DNA of 64,000 nt from Altererythrobacter aquiaggeris (lineage in GTDB: Bacteria; Pseudomonadota; Alphaproteobacteria; Sphingomonadales; Sphingomonadaceae), in assembly GCF_037154015.1 (NCBI RefSeq), contig NZ_JBANRL010000001.1, positions 2,418,001 through 2,482,000 of the forward strand. The letters are read 5' to 3'. Position numbers and translations under genes: made by a program. Positions 8,456-17,700 of this stretch are shown in pieces. The first letter of the stretch is position 1. The number at the start of each line of letters is the position of its first letter. The notes below the pieces were generated by a model. The model had not been told where the DNA came from. It worked only from the letters and a program-made list of their open reading frames with translations, and ran no database searches.

Positions 8456-9199
8456 ATGAGTGGGCAAGTCTCAAGTCCTGTATATCACGGTATGGTTCCG
8501 CATGAATGGCGGCGCTTTGCACAGTTTGTGCGTGCCCCCCGTTTGCCGCAGAAGATCAACGCATTCAGCACGCGGGTTGTGGCCGGCGTATGGTGGATGT
8601 TTGTGCTCGACCTTGTCCTGATGTGCGTGCTGCTCGCGGCTGCGCTGACAATCTTTTCGTTTGGCGTCGATATTCCCGCAAACAAGTTGGATTCGCTGAC
8701 GCTGGACCCGCAGATCCTTTTTGTCATCATTATCGCCGCGCCGGTATTTGAGGAAATTCTGTTTCGCAGCTGGCTGTCAGGCCGCCCGGCGCTGATCACA
8801 ATTATGCTGATACTGGGCGCATTTGCGCTGGGGCTGGCGACTATTGCGGGGGCAAGCGGGCTCGACAACCGGTGGATTTTCGCCATTGGCGGTGTGGCTG
8901 CCATTATTGCCGCGACATTTGCCGGCCTGCATTTGAGGGGCCGCGCGCCGTTCAGGTTTTTCACGCGCCATTTCGGCTGGTTCTACGCGCTCAGCACCGG
9001 GCTGTTCGCGGTCGCGCATCTCGGCAATTACGACAATGCCAATCCGGTGTTTCTGCTACTGGTCATTCCGCAGGCGGTTGCCGGTCTGGTGTTTGGCTAT
9101 ACCCGCATCCATTACGGCCTGTGGGCAAGCATGCTGGTCCACGCACTGCACAACGGCACCTTCATCGCTTTTGCCATGCTGGGGAAATCGGCGGCCTAG
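8456..9199 (+). CDS. CPBP-family intramembrane glutamic endopeptidase
   Basis: A 247-residue multi-pass membrane protein with about six to seven hydrophobic segments. The three CPBP/Rce1 motifs are all present: EEILFR near residue 100 (paired glutamates), FAVAHLGN near 187 (first histidine), and HALHNGTF near 233 (second histidine and Asn). Members cleave membrane substrates; bacterial roles include bacteriocin self-immunity and peptide processing, but there is no bacteriocin gene here. Start at ATG 8456; ATG 8492 is an alternative. Its stop codon overlaps the stop of the convergent YbjQ gene. Confidence 0.85.
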   Translation: MSGQVSSPVYHGMVPHEWRRFAQFVRAPRLPQKINAFSTRVVAGVWWMFVLDLVLMCVLLAAALTIFSFGVDIPANKLDSLTLDPQILFVIIIAAPVFEEILFRSWLSGRPALITIMLILGAFALGLATIAGASGLDNRWIFAIGGVAAIIAATFAGLHLRGRAPFRFFTRHFGWFYALSTGLFAVAHLGNYDNANPVFLLLVIPQAVAGLVFGYTRIHYGLWASMLVHALHNGTFIAFAMLGKSAA

Positions 9200-9513
9200 A
9201 TCACCACCGCCGTGCCCGAAATGCTGACCATCAGCATCGAACCGTTCTGGCCAAGCACTTCGTAATCCAGATCGACCCCGACCACCGCATTACCGCCCAG
9301 CGAAAGCGCCTCCTGCTTCATTTCGGACAAGGCCTCTTTCCGCGCGCGGGCCAGAACATCTTCGTATTTGCCCGACCGTCCGCCGACAATATCGGTGATA
9401 CTGGCAAACAGGTCGCGGAAGCTGTTGGCCCCCACGATCACTTCGCCCACCACCACGCCGCAATATTTCTTTACCTCGTGGCCTTCGATCACTGCGGTGG
9501 TGGTTACAATCAT
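9196..9513 (-). CDS. YbjQ/UPF0145-family protein
   Basis: The 105-residue protein matches the YbjQ (UPF0145) family of small pentameric proteins with a predicted metal-binding property. Family hallmarks seen are the N-terminal [43 protein letters not shown] and the C-terminal [13 protein letters not shown]. The function of the family is not established. It converges on the CPBP gene and shares four bases of stop codon with it. Confidence 0.85.
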   Translation of the reverse strand: MIVTTTAVIEGHEVKKYCGVVVGEVIVGANSFRDLFASITDIVGGRSGKYEDVLARARKEALSEMKQEALSLGGNAVVGVDLDYEVLGQNGSMLMVSISGTAVVI

Positions 9514-9575
9514 GCCGCCGCCATCAGGTGCAGCGCTGGTCCAGGGGCTTGCCTTAATATCACTCCGTCCAATAC

Positions 9576-9608
9576 AAAACTGCCGCGCAGGATAGACCCG
9601 CGCGGCAG
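9576..9608 (-). terminator. Terminator downstream of gapR
   Basis: On the minus strand GCTGCCGCGC and GCGCGGCAG form a 9-bp stem around an 11-base loop followed by TTTT. It lies 28 bases past the gapR stop. Confidence 0.75.
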
Positions 9609-9635
9609 CTTGTAAACGGTAGTTCGCGCGCCGGT

Positions 9636-9872
9636 TTATTCGAGACCGAGCGCGTTTTTGTAAACTTCCAGGATGGTTTCCATCTCGCTGCGGTCGTCGG
9701 GGGCCATTTTGCGCAGCCGCACGACCTGACGCATGATCTTGGGATCATAACCGACCGCTTTTGCTTCGGCATAGACATCGCGAATATCATCCGCGATGCC
9801 TTTCTTTTCTTCTTCGAGGCGTTCGATGCGCTCGATCAGCAGGCGCAGGCGATCATCTGTGGCGTCGGCCAT
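9636..9872 (-). CDS. gapR: GapR-family DNA-binding protein (DUF2312)
   Basis: The 78-residue product is a clear DUF2312/UPF0335 protein: [31 protein letters not shown] coiled coil, then [16 protein letters not shown]. In Caulobacter, GapR tetramers encircle overtwisted AT-rich DNA ahead of replication and help topoisomerases. Length and charge pattern are as in that family. It stands alone on the minus strand with its own terminator. Confidence 0.9.
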   Translation of the reverse strand: MADATDDRLRLLIERIERLEEEKKGIADDIRDVYAEAKAVGYDPKIMRQVVRLRKMAPDDRSEMETILEVYKNALGLE

Positions 9873-9964
9873 TATATACTCCGGTGTTGATGAGAATCAG
9901 CTTGGCGGCGGTGATAGCGGCGGCGGCTGATGCGGTGAAGATGCTGCGGGCGCTTTTTGCCGCT

Positions 9965-10288
9965 TCAACACGGTTTATTTCTGGCAACGCTGTCTTTCAT
10001 CCGCGCCAACTGTTCTTCGGTTGCGGGCGTCTGGCGGCTCTGCTTCCATTGATCCTGCGGCATACCGTGGATTAATTCCCTCGCGGCAGCTTTATCACCG
10101 TCAAACCCGGCATCCATGATCCAGTCGGCCAGACAATTCCGGCAAAATCCGGACAACCCCATCAAATCGATGTTCTGTGCATCATGCCGGTGCTGCAAAT
10201 GGCGCACCAGCCGGCGGAAAGCCGCTGCCGCCACGCCATCGTCCAAATTATCCAGTGCATCCGCCGCGCGGGCCGCATTCGTATCCAT
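9965..10288 (-). CDS. DUF1244 family protein
   Basis: The 107-residue protein belongs to DUF1244: RRLVRHLQHRHDAQNIDLMGLSGFCRNCLADW is the family core, with a Cys-x-x-Cys pair, followed by a conserved HGMPQDQWK. Function is unknown. ATG 10288 is preceded by AAGGA at 8 bases, and an upstream in-frame ATG is rejected because the extension is not conserved. Divergent from pyk across 47 bases. Confidence 0.8.
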   Translation of the reverse strand: MDTNAARAADALDNLDDGVAAAAFRRLVRHLQHRHDAQNIDLMGLSGFCRNCLADWIMDAGFDGDKAAARELIHGMPQDQWKQSRQTPATEEQLARMKDSVARNKPC

Positions 10289-10335
10289 CGTAACTTTCCT
10301 TGTCATGTCACAGCGGTATGGCATAGCTTGGCCGG

Positions 10336-11808
10336 ATGGTGAAACCCGATACGTCCAGGCTCGAACCGCGCAGCCGCAAGGTCAAAATTCTCGCAACGGT
10401 CGGGCCGGCCAGCAGCAGCCCCGAAATGCTCAAGAAACTGGTGCTGGCAGGCGCAGATGCCTTCCGCGTCAACATGAGCCACGGCGAACATGATATCCAC
10501 GCCGCGACCATTGCGGACATCCGCGCGCTCGAAACCGAACTGAACCGGCCGATCGCCATCCTGTGCGATTTGCAGGGCCCCAAATTGCGCGTCGGCAAAT
10601 TCAGGGACGGCAAGGCTGTCATCCGCCATTCGGGCCATTTTACGCTCGACCAGAGCCCCGAACCGGGCGATGAAACCCGCGTGCATTTGCCGCATCCCGA
10701 ACTGTTCGGTCTGATGGAAAAAGGCCAGCGACTGCTGATCAATGACGGCAAGATCCGCCTTCGGGTGATCCGCGCCGACGCGAATGAAATTCTGTGTTCG
10801 GCAGAAGTCGGCGGAGTGATTTCGGACCGCAAGGGCGTCAATATCCCCGACGCCGAAGTGCCGATCCCCGCGTTGACCGACAAGGACCGCAAGGATCTCG
10901 CATTTGCGGTCGAACACGGTGCCGACTGGATCGGGCTCAGTTTTGTCCAGCGGCCCGAAGACGTGGCCGAAGCGCGCAAGCTGATGGGCACCGCGGGAAC
11001 GGCGATCTGTGCCAAGATCGAAAAACCGATGGCGGTGCGGCGTCTGGCCGAAATTCTCGAAGTGTCGGACGGCGTCATGGTCGCGCGCGGCGATCTGGGT
11101 GTGGAATTACTGCCCGAAGAAGTGCCCGTCATTCAGAAACGCATCGTCAATGATGCGCGCAGTCTGGGCAAGCCTGTGATCGTTGCGACGCAAATGCTGG
11201 AAAGCATGATCGAAAGCCCTGCCCCCACCCGCGCCGAAGTTTCCGATGTCGCCAACGCGGTTTATGACGGGGCCGATGCCGTAATGCTCAGCGCCGAAAC
11301 GGCGGCGGGCGACTGGCCCGAAGAAGCAGTGACGATAATGGACCGGATCGCCGCGCAGGTGGAGGCTGACCCCAGCTATTCCGACCGCGTGCATTTCCAT
11401 GAAACACGCCCCGATGCGACCACCGCCGACGCACTGAGCCATAGCTGCATGACCATCGCGGAGACCGTCCCGATCACAGCGATCATCGTGTTTACGGGCT
11501 CTGGTTCGACCGCGCGCCGCGTTGCGCGCGAGCGGCCTTCCGTGCCGATGCTGGTGCTGACACCATCGATGCGAACGGCCCGCCGGGTGGCGCTGTTATG
11601 GGGCACGCAAGCGGTCCCGACCAAGGATATCGGCAGCTTCGAGGAAATGATCGCCAAGGGCAAACGCATGGCGCTGCGCCACGGGTTCGGCAGCGCGGGC
11701 AGCAAGCTGATTACGCTGGCAGGCGTACCCTTTGGCACGCCTGGCAGCACTAATTTGCTGCATGTTGTGACGCTGAGCGGGCATGAACTTGATGGGCGCG
11801 AGGATTGA
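10336..11808 (+). CDS. pyk: Pyruvate kinase
   Basis: Pyruvate kinase transfers phosphate from phosphoenolpyruvate to ADP, the last glycolytic step. The 490-residue protein shows RKVKILATVGPASS near the N-terminus, NMSHGEH, LCDLQGPKLRVG, the active-site lysine segment AICAKIEKP, MVARGDLGVE and the effector-proximal MLESMIESPAPTRAE. The C-terminal domain (FTGSGSTARRVARERPSVP) is complete. Start at ATG 10336. Confidence 0.95.
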   Translation: MVKPDTSRLEPRSRKVKILATVGPASSSPEMLKKLVLAGADAFRVNMSHGEHDIHAATIADIRALETELNRPIAILCDLQGPKLRVGKFRDGKAVIRHSGHFTLDQSPEPGDETRVHLPHPELFGLMEKGQRLLINDGKIRLRVIRADANEILCSAEVGGVISDRKGVNIPDAEVPIPALTDKDRKDLAFAVEHGADWIGLSFVQRPEDVAEARKLMGTAGTAICAKIEKPMAVRRLAEILEVSDGVMVARGDLGVELLPEEVPVIQKRIVNDARSLGKPVIVATQMLESMIESPAPTRAEVSDVANAVYDGADAVMLSAETAAGDWPEEAVTIMDRIAAQVEADPSYSDRVHFHETRPDATTADALSHSCMTIAETVPITAIIVFTGSGSTARRVARERPSVPMLVLTPSMRTARRVALLWGTQAVPTKDIGSFEEMIAKGKRMALRHGFGSAGSKLITLAGVPFGTPGSTNLLHVVTLSGHELDGRED

Positions 11809-11864
11809 GCGTTTTCCTCGATCCGTGTTAGTCGAATATCCAGCGCCCGACGCTCTTGTGAAAG

Positions 11865-12239
11865 ATGATCATGGAAGCCTATCTGCAAAACCTCGACAAA
11901 ATGCTGGCTGCCTGGAACACGCCGGATGCTGCGGACATGCAGGCACTGGCCGAAGCGTCGATGGAGCATAATATCCATTTCGTTGACCCCAACCACAATA
12001 TCATCGGGCGATCGGCATTTGTGGACATGGTCGGCGCGGTACAGAAACTCATCCCCGGCGCGGTCTATTCACGCGCAAGCCGGGTAGATTTCCAGAACAA
12101 CCATTGCCGCTATCACTGGTCAATCGACAAGGACGGCCAGTGCTTGATGAAAGGCTTCGACGTCACCGAAGTCAGCGATGCGGGCAAGATCGTCAAAGTC
12201 ACCGGATTTTTTGGCGAACTGGACCGGACCGAGGTTTAA
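11865..12239 (+). CDS. NTF2-like (SnoaL-type) small protein
   Basis: The 124-residue product has the NTF2-like cone-fold pattern: an N-terminal helix (YLQNLDKMLAAWNTPD), then HNIHFVDPNHNIIGRSAFVDMV, and alternating strands to the end. Family members are varied: isomerases, cyclases and binding proteins. No partner gene nearby suggests a substrate. Start may be ATG 11865 or the in-frame ATG 11871. Confidence 0.7.
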   Translation: MIMEAYLQNLDKMLAAWNTPDAADMQALAEASMEHNIHFVDPNHNIIGRSAFVDMVGAVQKLIPGAVYSRASRVDFQNNHCRYHWSIDKDGQCLMKGFDVTEVSDAGKIVKVTGFFGELDRTEV

Positions 12240-12285
12240 CCCGCGCAATCCGTCACGGCCCAGGCAGCATAGACCAAAAGCCGGC

Positions 12286-13629
12286 TTAGCGCGCCGCCCG
12301 CTCCAACCTCAACCTCGCTTCAGATTCGCCTATCAGCGGCATCAACTCGCCCATATCGGGTCCGTGATCCATTCCGGTCAGCGCCTGGCGCAGCGGCTGG
12401 AACAGCGCCTTTCCCTTGCGGCCAGTGCTGTCTTTCAGCGCCGCTGTCAGCGTATGCCACGGGTCATCGCCCCACTGAAGCGAGGCCAGCGCGGCCGCAA
12501 GGTAGCCCCTGGTATCTTCATCGAAGTCGCGCGCCTCGACCGGGCCGGTGACGAGTTTCCACCAATCCGCTGCCTCGCGCACAGTGGCCAGGTTGGGGCG
12601 GACCGCATGCCAGCCATCTTCGCCCATACCATCCGGCAGGCGGTGCTTCACTGCATCGAAAGCCAGCTGATGGACGATGGCGGCGTTCACGCGGTCCAGT
12701 TCCGCATCATCGAAACGGGCGGGTGCGCGGCCAAATGTGGATAGGTCGAACGTCTCGACCAGAATATCGCGCTCGGCAATCGGTTCGACCGGCTGCGAAG
12801 TGCCCAGCCGCGCCAGCATCGCAATGATGGCTTCGGGCTCGATCCCGCGCTCGCGGAAGGAATCGCAGCCCAGCGAGCCAAGCCGTTTGGACAGCTTGCC
12901 TTCCTTGCCCACCAGCAAGGCCTCATGCGCGAAGCGCGGCGGTTTCGCACCCATGGCCTCGAACATTTGCACTTGGGCAGCAGTATTGGACACATGGTCT
13001 TCACCCCGCAGCACATAGTCGATGTCCATTTCGACATCGTCCACTGCGCTGGGGAGCATATAAAGCCAGCTGCCATCGGCGCGGCGGATTACCGGGTCGG
13101 ATATCAGCGAGGCATCGAATTTCTGCGGCCCGCGCACCCCGTCGTCCCAGGTTATAGGGGCAGAATGGTCAAGTTTGAAGCGCCAGTGCGGCCGGGTGCC
13201 CCCGGCCTCTTTCGCTGCGCGCTCGGCGTCCGATAACTCCAGAGCCCCGCGATCGTAAATCGGCGGCTTCCCGCGCCCCAGCTGGATTTTGCGCTTCAGA
13301 TCAAGCTCCTGCGCGGTTTCGTAGCAGGCATAAACCCGCCCGGCCTCGCGCAGTCTTTCAAATGCCGCTTCGTACAGATGGAAGCGTTCGCTCTGGCGTT
13401 CCTCGCCATCGGGCACGATACCCAGCCACGCTAGATCGGCGCGGGTTGCCTCGACAAATTCTTCCTTGCTGCGTTCCTGATCCGTATCGTCGATCCGCAG
13501 CATAAACCGCGCATCTTCGCCGCGCGCCCTGGCCTTGGCAGCGAGCAGCCAATTATGCAGAGCCGTGCGGATGTTGCCGACATGAAGCCGCCCGGTAGGC
13601 GACGGCGCGAAACGTGTGATGGTGGTCAT
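12286..13629 (-). CDS. gltX: Glutamate--tRNA ligase
   Basis: A class I aminoacyl-tRNA synthetase of 447 residues that charges tRNA with glutamate. HIGH region is present as FAPSPTGRLHVGNIRTAL (the HVGN variant) at residues 6-23 and the KMSKS-type loop as KLSKRLG near residue 255. The C-terminal helical anticodon-binding half is complete. ATG 13629 is chosen because upstream open sequence is not conserved. It is the third gene of a nadE-unknown-gltX run, 20 bases after the preceding stop. Alphaproteobacteria often carry two GltX-type enzymes, so discriminating versus non-discriminating type is not settled. Confidence 0.95.
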   Translation of the reverse strand: MTTITRFAPSPTGRLHVGNIRTALHNWLLAAKARARGEDARFMLRIDDTDQERSKEEFVEATRADLAWLGIVPDGEERQSERFHLYEAAFERLREAGRVYACYETAQELDLKRKIQLGRGKPPIYDRGALELSDAERAAKEAGGTRPHWRFKLDHSAPITWDDGVRGPQKFDASLISDPVIRRADGSWLYMLPSAVDDVEMDIDYVLRGEDHVSNTAAQVQMFEAMGAKPPRFAHEALLVGKEGKLSKRLGSLGCDSFRERGIEPEAIIAMLARLGTSQPVEPIAERDILVETFDLSTFGRAPARFDDAELDRVNAAIVHQLAFDAVKHRLPDGMGEDGWHAVRPNLATVREAADWWKLVTGPVEARDFDEDTRGYLAAALASLQWGDDPWHTLTAALKDSTGRKGKALFQPLRQALTGMDHGPDMGELMPLIGESEARLRLERAAR

Positions 13630-13649
13630 GGAGGCTGCTATAAGCGTTC

Positions 13650-14366
13650 TTACGAGAGATTGAAGCGCCCACGTATCTTTTGGATTTCCTCGCGGTAGCC
13701 GGCAACGGCCCGCAGGTCTTCCTTGGACCCGTGCCCCGTCACCCACGGCTCGAGCTCGGCAATTTCATACACTGCAATATCGAGGTGCCCCGGCAATTCT
13801 TCCAGCGCCTGCAACCGCCTGTCCTCGAAGCTCTCGTGATATTGAGCTGCCAGATCTTTTGGCCGTTTGCGGCCAGCGTCCCGCCAGCGATCCTTTGTGC
13901 GGTTCATGATTTTGTGCAGGTGTTGGCGGATCAGTTGTACAGCCAATGCGCCTTCGCCATTGGCAACAAACCCGTCCAGCGCCATGCGGTTGCGTTCGTC
14001 CAGCCAGTTCGGAAAATGGAAGGCGGTGCGCGCTCGCAGCCAATTGGCGACCTGTTCACTTTCGCGTGCGATGATGTATCGTTCGATAAGCGGGGCCGAA
14101 ATCATATATGCATCATCGAGAAAGATCCGCTGCGCCTCGGCCTTTGTAATCAGGCCGTCCTTGTGGAGCGCAGTCGCTGCATTGCTCACGCGTTCGTAAT
14201 CTTGCCGAAATCCCTTGAACCGCAATGTGGCGCGATTGGCAAAATCACGGGCGATCTGCGCCAGCTTCGGCGGCGGCGGTGCGGGTTGTTTGCCGCCGAA
14301 CAGCCTCTGCTCCATCTCGCTGATCGGCCGGTTCGGATCACCTTCAGGGGTAAGCCGGTCGTCCAT
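13650..14366 (-). CDS. Unknown 238-residue soluble protein between nadE and gltX
   Basis: I do not recognise a domain. The protein is mostly helical by composition, soluble and rich in Arg and Glu, with a proline-rich stretch near the N-terminus (QPAPPPPK) and a conserved-looking centre (LDERNRMALDGFVANGEGALAVQLIRQH). Its ATG at 14366 overlaps the nadE stop (TGATG), so it is translationally coupled with nadE, and gltX follows after 20 bases. The operon position suggests a housekeeping role, but nothing in the sequence names it. Confidence 0.7.
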   Translation of the reverse strand: MDDRLTPEGDPNRPISEMEQRLFGGKQPAPPPPKLAQIARDFANRATLRFKGFRQDYERVSNAATALHKDGLITKAEAQRIFLDDAYMISAPLIERYIIARESEQVANWLRARTAFHFPNWLDERNRMALDGFVANGEGALAVQLIRQHLHKIMNRTKDRWRDAGRKRPKDLAAQYHESFEDRRLQALEELPGHLDIAVYEIAELEPWVTGHGSKEDLRAVAGYREEIQKIRGRFNLS

Positions 14367-16033
14367 CAACCCGTCCTGAACTTATGCGTGATCGGATATC
14401 GGCGATCGCGCCCGAAATTGCGTGTGCCCAGCTTTACCCCCGGCGGGGCCTGGCGGCGCTTATATTCGGCGAGGTGGAGGAGGTGTTCGATGCGCGTTAC
14501 CACGTCGCGGTCGAAGCCCTCTGCGACAATTTCGTCCACGCTTTCGTCGCGTTCGACCAGCCCCATCAGGATCGCATCCAGCACCGGATAATCGGGCAGC
14601 GAGTCCGAATCCTTCTGGTCGGGCCGCAGTTCTGCACTGGGCGGTTTTTCGATGATGTTCTGCGGGATAACCTCGCCATCATTGCCCAGCGCGATCTCCG
14701 GCCTGGCGGTGTTGCGCCATTTCGAAATCGCGAAGACGGTCATTTTATAGGCATCTTTCAGCGGGTTATAACCGCCCGCCATATCGCCGTAGATCGTGGC
14801 ATATCCCACGCTCATTTCCGATTTGTTGCCGGTGGTCAGCAGCATCGGCCCGAACTTGTTGGAAAGCGCCATCAGCGTGACGCCGCGAATGCGCGACTGG
14901 AGGTTTTCCTCGGTCAGATCGACGTCTGTATCGGCGAAATCATTGGCCAGCATTTCGTCAAAGCCTGACACCGCAGGCTGGATCGGAATGGTGGTGTATT
15001 TGCAGCCGATGGCCTTGGCGCAGGCAGTCGCATCATCCAGGCTGGCCTGGCTGGTGAAGCGGCTGGGCATCATCACGCACCACACGTTTTCAGGCCCCAA
15101 AGCATCGGCAGCAATCGCCGCGCAAATCGCGCTGTCGATCCCGCCCGACAGGCCCAGAATCACGCCCTTGAACCCGTTCTTGTGCACATAGTCACGCACT
15201 GCGATCATCATCGCGCAATAGACGTCTTCGGGATGGTCGGAGAGTGCGTGCTTCTCGCCCGCTGCGCATTTCCAGCCGTCATCTGTGCGGTTCCAGACGG
15301 TGTCGATGATCTGCGCTTCCCAGTCGCGCATCTGGATCACGACTTCGCCGTCGCCATTGATGACGAAGCTCGCCCCGTCAAACACCAGCTCGTCCTGCCC
15401 GCCAATGCGGTTGAGGTAGGCCATCGGCAGACCTGTTTCGATGGCGCGTTGTTTGGCCACGCCTTCAATCCGCAATTCGTCCTTGTCGATTTCATAGGGG
15501 CTGCCATTGGGTGACAGCAGGATTTGCGCGCCTTGTTCTTTCAAATGCGAGCAGACCGAAGGATGCCAGATATCCTCGCAGATCGGCAGGCCGATCTTGA
15601 CCCCGCGAAACTCTACCGGATCGGGCAGCGGGCCGGAAGTGAAGTGGCGCTTTTCATCAAAGGTGCCGTAATTGGGCAGCTCGTCTTTATAGCGCACCGC
15701 CGCGATCTTGCCGCCGTCGAGCAGCGCGACGGCATTATAAAGATCTTTGCCTTCGCGGATTACGGTGCCCACTATCATCGCCGGGCCGCCATCACCGGTG
15801 GCGAGCGCCATGCGCTGCAATTCCATCGCCGCACGGTCCAGCAGTGCGGGCTTCAGGATCATATCCTCCGGCGGATAGCCGATCAGCTGCATTTCAGGAT
15901 ACATCACCAGATCAATCGCAGGATTGCGCCCGGCTGCTTGGCGGCGAAGCTCAAGCATCTCGTCGGCATTTTCGGCCATATGCCCGACGTTCTGGTTCAT
16001 CTGGCACAGGGTGATGGTGAGCGTGTTTGTCAT
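14366..16033 (-). CDS. nadE: Glutamine-dependent NAD+ synthetase
   Basis: NadE makes NAD+ from deamido-NAD+, ATP and glutamine. The 555-residue protein has two parts: an N-terminal nitrilase-type glutaminase (residues about 1-260: Glu in YPEMQLIGYPPED, Lys in YKDELPNYGTFDEKR, catalytic Cys in LPICEDIW) and a C-terminal ATP pyrophosphatase synthetase (LGLSGGIDSA near 293, LMALSNKFG, TGNKSEMSVGYATIYGDMAGG). ATG 16033 gives the canonical start. First gene of the operon with the unknown gene and gltX. Confidence 0.95.
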   Translation of the reverse strand: MTNTLTITLCQMNQNVGHMAENADEMLELRRQAAGRNPAIDLVMYPEMQLIGYPPEDMILKPALLDRAAMELQRMALATGDGGPAMIVGTVIREGKDLYNAVALLDGGKIAAVRYKDELPNYGTFDEKRHFTSGPLPDPVEFRGVKIGLPICEDIWHPSVCSHLKEQGAQILLSPNGSPYEIDKDELRIEGVAKQRAIETGLPMAYLNRIGGQDELVFDGASFVINGDGEVVIQMRDWEAQIIDTVWNRTDDGWKCAAGEKHALSDHPEDVYCAMMIAVRDYVHKNGFKGVILGLSGGIDSAICAAIAADALGPENVWCVMMPSRFTSQASLDDATACAKAIGCKYTTIPIQPAVSGFDEMLANDFADTDVDLTEENLQSRIRGVTLMALSNKFGPMLLTTGNKSEMSVGYATIYGDMAGGYNPLKDAYKMTVFAISKWRNTARPEIALGNDGEVIPQNIIEKPPSAELRPDQKDSDSLPDYPVLDAILMGLVERDESVDEIVAEGFDRDVVTRIEHLLHLAEYKRRQAPPGVKLGTRNFGRDRRYPITHKFRTG

Positions 16034-16089
16034 GCGCCAATGGTGGCGGAGCGATGCCGCTTTCACAAGCGCTTTGGTGCTGATACGTC

Positions 16090-17253
16090 ATGCGAATGAT
16101 CGATGACACATCACTCCAAACCGTTTTCGAAAAATCCGGCCTGCCCGGCGGCGTTGCCCTGATCACCGATGCGAGGGGCGTCACCTATTCGCGCGCTTTC
16201 GGTCAATCGGATGCGTTGGAAGGCGCGCCGATGGCACAGGACACGATTTTCCAGATCGCTTCCATGACCAAGCCGCTGGTAACCGTGGCCGCGATGCAAT
16301 TGGTGGAGCAGGAAAAGCTTTCGCTCGATGCGCCGATTGGCGGCGTCCTGCCCGCGCTCGCCGATCCGCAAGTGATCACGGGTTTTGAACTGGACGGCAG
16401 GCCAAACACGCGTGCTGCCATGCGGCCGATTACGCTGCGGCATTTGCTCACCCATACTTCTGGCCTGGGCTATATTTTCGTCCAGCCCGAAGTGCTCAAA
16501 CATTTCCAGCACGCCGGTATGCCCGCGCCGGGCAGCATGGCCAGCGTCACCATGCCGCTGCTGTTCGATCCGGGCGACAAATGGGAATATGGCGTTTCCA
16601 CCGACTGGGTCGGCCTTGCCATAGAAGCCGTCACGGGAATGCGGCTGCAGGATTATCTCAGTGCCAATGTGCTCGAACCGCTCGGCATGACGCAGACGGC
16701 CTTTCGTGATGCGCTGCCCGGCGGCGCGGCGAAGGTGCACGCGCGGCAGGCGGACGGGTCGCTGGCTATCCTGCCCTTGTTCATCGGCGGCGGCGAGTTT
16801 GATTCCGGCGGCGGCGGGCTGACCTCGACTGCCGCAGATTATGCGCGGTTTATGCGGATGATGCTGAACGGCGGCGAGTTGGATTCAAACCGCATCCTGT
16901 CAGCCGAGAGCGTTATGGCGATGAGCACCAACCAGATCGGGGATCTGCGCGCCGGAGCGATGGGCACCAGCATGCCCGATGTCGCGCAACCCTTCGACCA
17001 GTTCCCCGACCAGCATACCGGCTGGACGCTGGGTTTCCTGACCAATCCCGAGGCGATCGAAGGCCGCCGAAGCGCGCACAGCCTGTCTTGGGCGGGCATC
17101 TTCAACAGCTATTTCTGGATCGATCCGGCGGGGGGTGTCGGCGGATTGTTCATGACCCAGCTTTCACCCTTTGGCGATCCCGGTGCCTTGGCTTGTTTTG
17201 AAGCGGTCGAGCGGATGGCCTATCCGCAATCCGCTGCGGACAATCCGCCTTAG
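16090..17253 (+). CDS. Beta-lactamase-fold serine hydrolase (class C type, EstB-like)
   Basis: A 387-residue member of the class C beta-lactamase/esterase superfamily. The nucleophile motif is Ser58-Met-Thr-Lys61 (IFQIASMTKPLV), the second motif is Tyr-x-Ser in KWEYGVSTDW near 175, and LRHLLTHTSGLGY is a strong family marker. No signal peptide is seen, so it is probably a cytoplasmic esterase or peptidase-like enzyme rather than a resistance enzyme. Its stop shares the bases TTAG with the convergent DUF6481 gene. Confidence 0.85.
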   Translation: MRMIDDTSLQTVFEKSGLPGGVALITDARGVTYSRAFGQSDALEGAPMAQDTIFQIASMTKPLVTVAAMQLVEQEKLSLDAPIGGVLPALADPQVITGFELDGRPNTRAAMRPITLRHLLTHTSGLGYIFVQPEVLKHFQHAGMPAPGSMASVTMPLLFDPGDKWEYGVSTDWVGLAIEAVTGMRLQDYLSANVLEPLGMTQTAFRDALPGGAAKVHARQADGSLAILPLFIGGGEFDSGGGGLTSTAADYARFMRMMLNGGELDSNRILSAESVMAMSTNQIGDLRAGAMGTSMPDVAQPFDQFPDQHTGWTLGFLTNPEAIEGRRSAHSLSWAGIFNSYFWIDPAGGVGGLFMTQLSPFGDPGALACFEAVERMAYPQSAADNPP

Positions 17254-17612
17254 CGTTTCTTTTTCTTGCGCCGTTTGCGTGCGGCATAACGCTCGTCGCG
17301 GATAGCCTTTTTCTCTTCTTCGGTGAGCTTCGGGCCTTTGGCGGCTTCCTCTGCTGCGATCCGGTCCTTTTCAGCCTGGATTTCCGCCTGCCTGGCAGCT
17401 TCCTTTTCGGCCTTGATCCGGTCGCGTTCAGCCTGCTTTTCTGCCCGTTTGGCTGCCTTGGCAGCCTCGCGCGCATCGTGCGCTGCCTTACGCTCGGCCA
17501 ATTCGGCCTCGGTCGGCTGCGGCTTGGCCTTCAGTTTCTTGAGAGCTTTTTCTCTGGCCTTGTTGGCCAAAGCGATGCGGTCCTGAAAGCTGGGCTGTGA
17601 AAATGACGGCAT
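17250..17612 (-). CDS. DUF6481 family protein, charged coiled coil
   Basis: The 120-residue protein is almost entirely Lys, Arg, Glu and Ala and should form one long helix or coiled coil; it ends in a basic tail (RYAARKRRKKKKR). The N-terminal FQDRIALANKAREKALKKLKA fits the DUF6481 family seen in alphaproteobacteria. Function is unknown; the tail suggests nucleic acid or ribosome contact, which is inference only. Confidence 0.75.
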   Translation of the reverse strand: MPSFSQPSFQDRIALANKAREKALKKLKAKPQPTEAELAERKAAHDAREAAKAAKRAEKQAERDRIKAEKEAARQAEIQAEKDRIAAEEAAKGPKLTEEEKKAIRDERYAARKRRKKKKR

Positions 17613-17700
17613 TAGAAAATCTGGTTCCTGTAGATTGGTTTAAGATCGCTGCTGTTAGGGAAGGTTGGCGAGAATAGCAAAGCCGCGTTGATTCCGGCTA

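Noticed and set aside
16090-17253. Reading the EstB-like protein as a class C beta-lactamase resistance gene
   Set aside because: It has no signal peptide and only the general SxxK and Tyr-x-Ser motifs, so esterase or another hydrolase is more likely.
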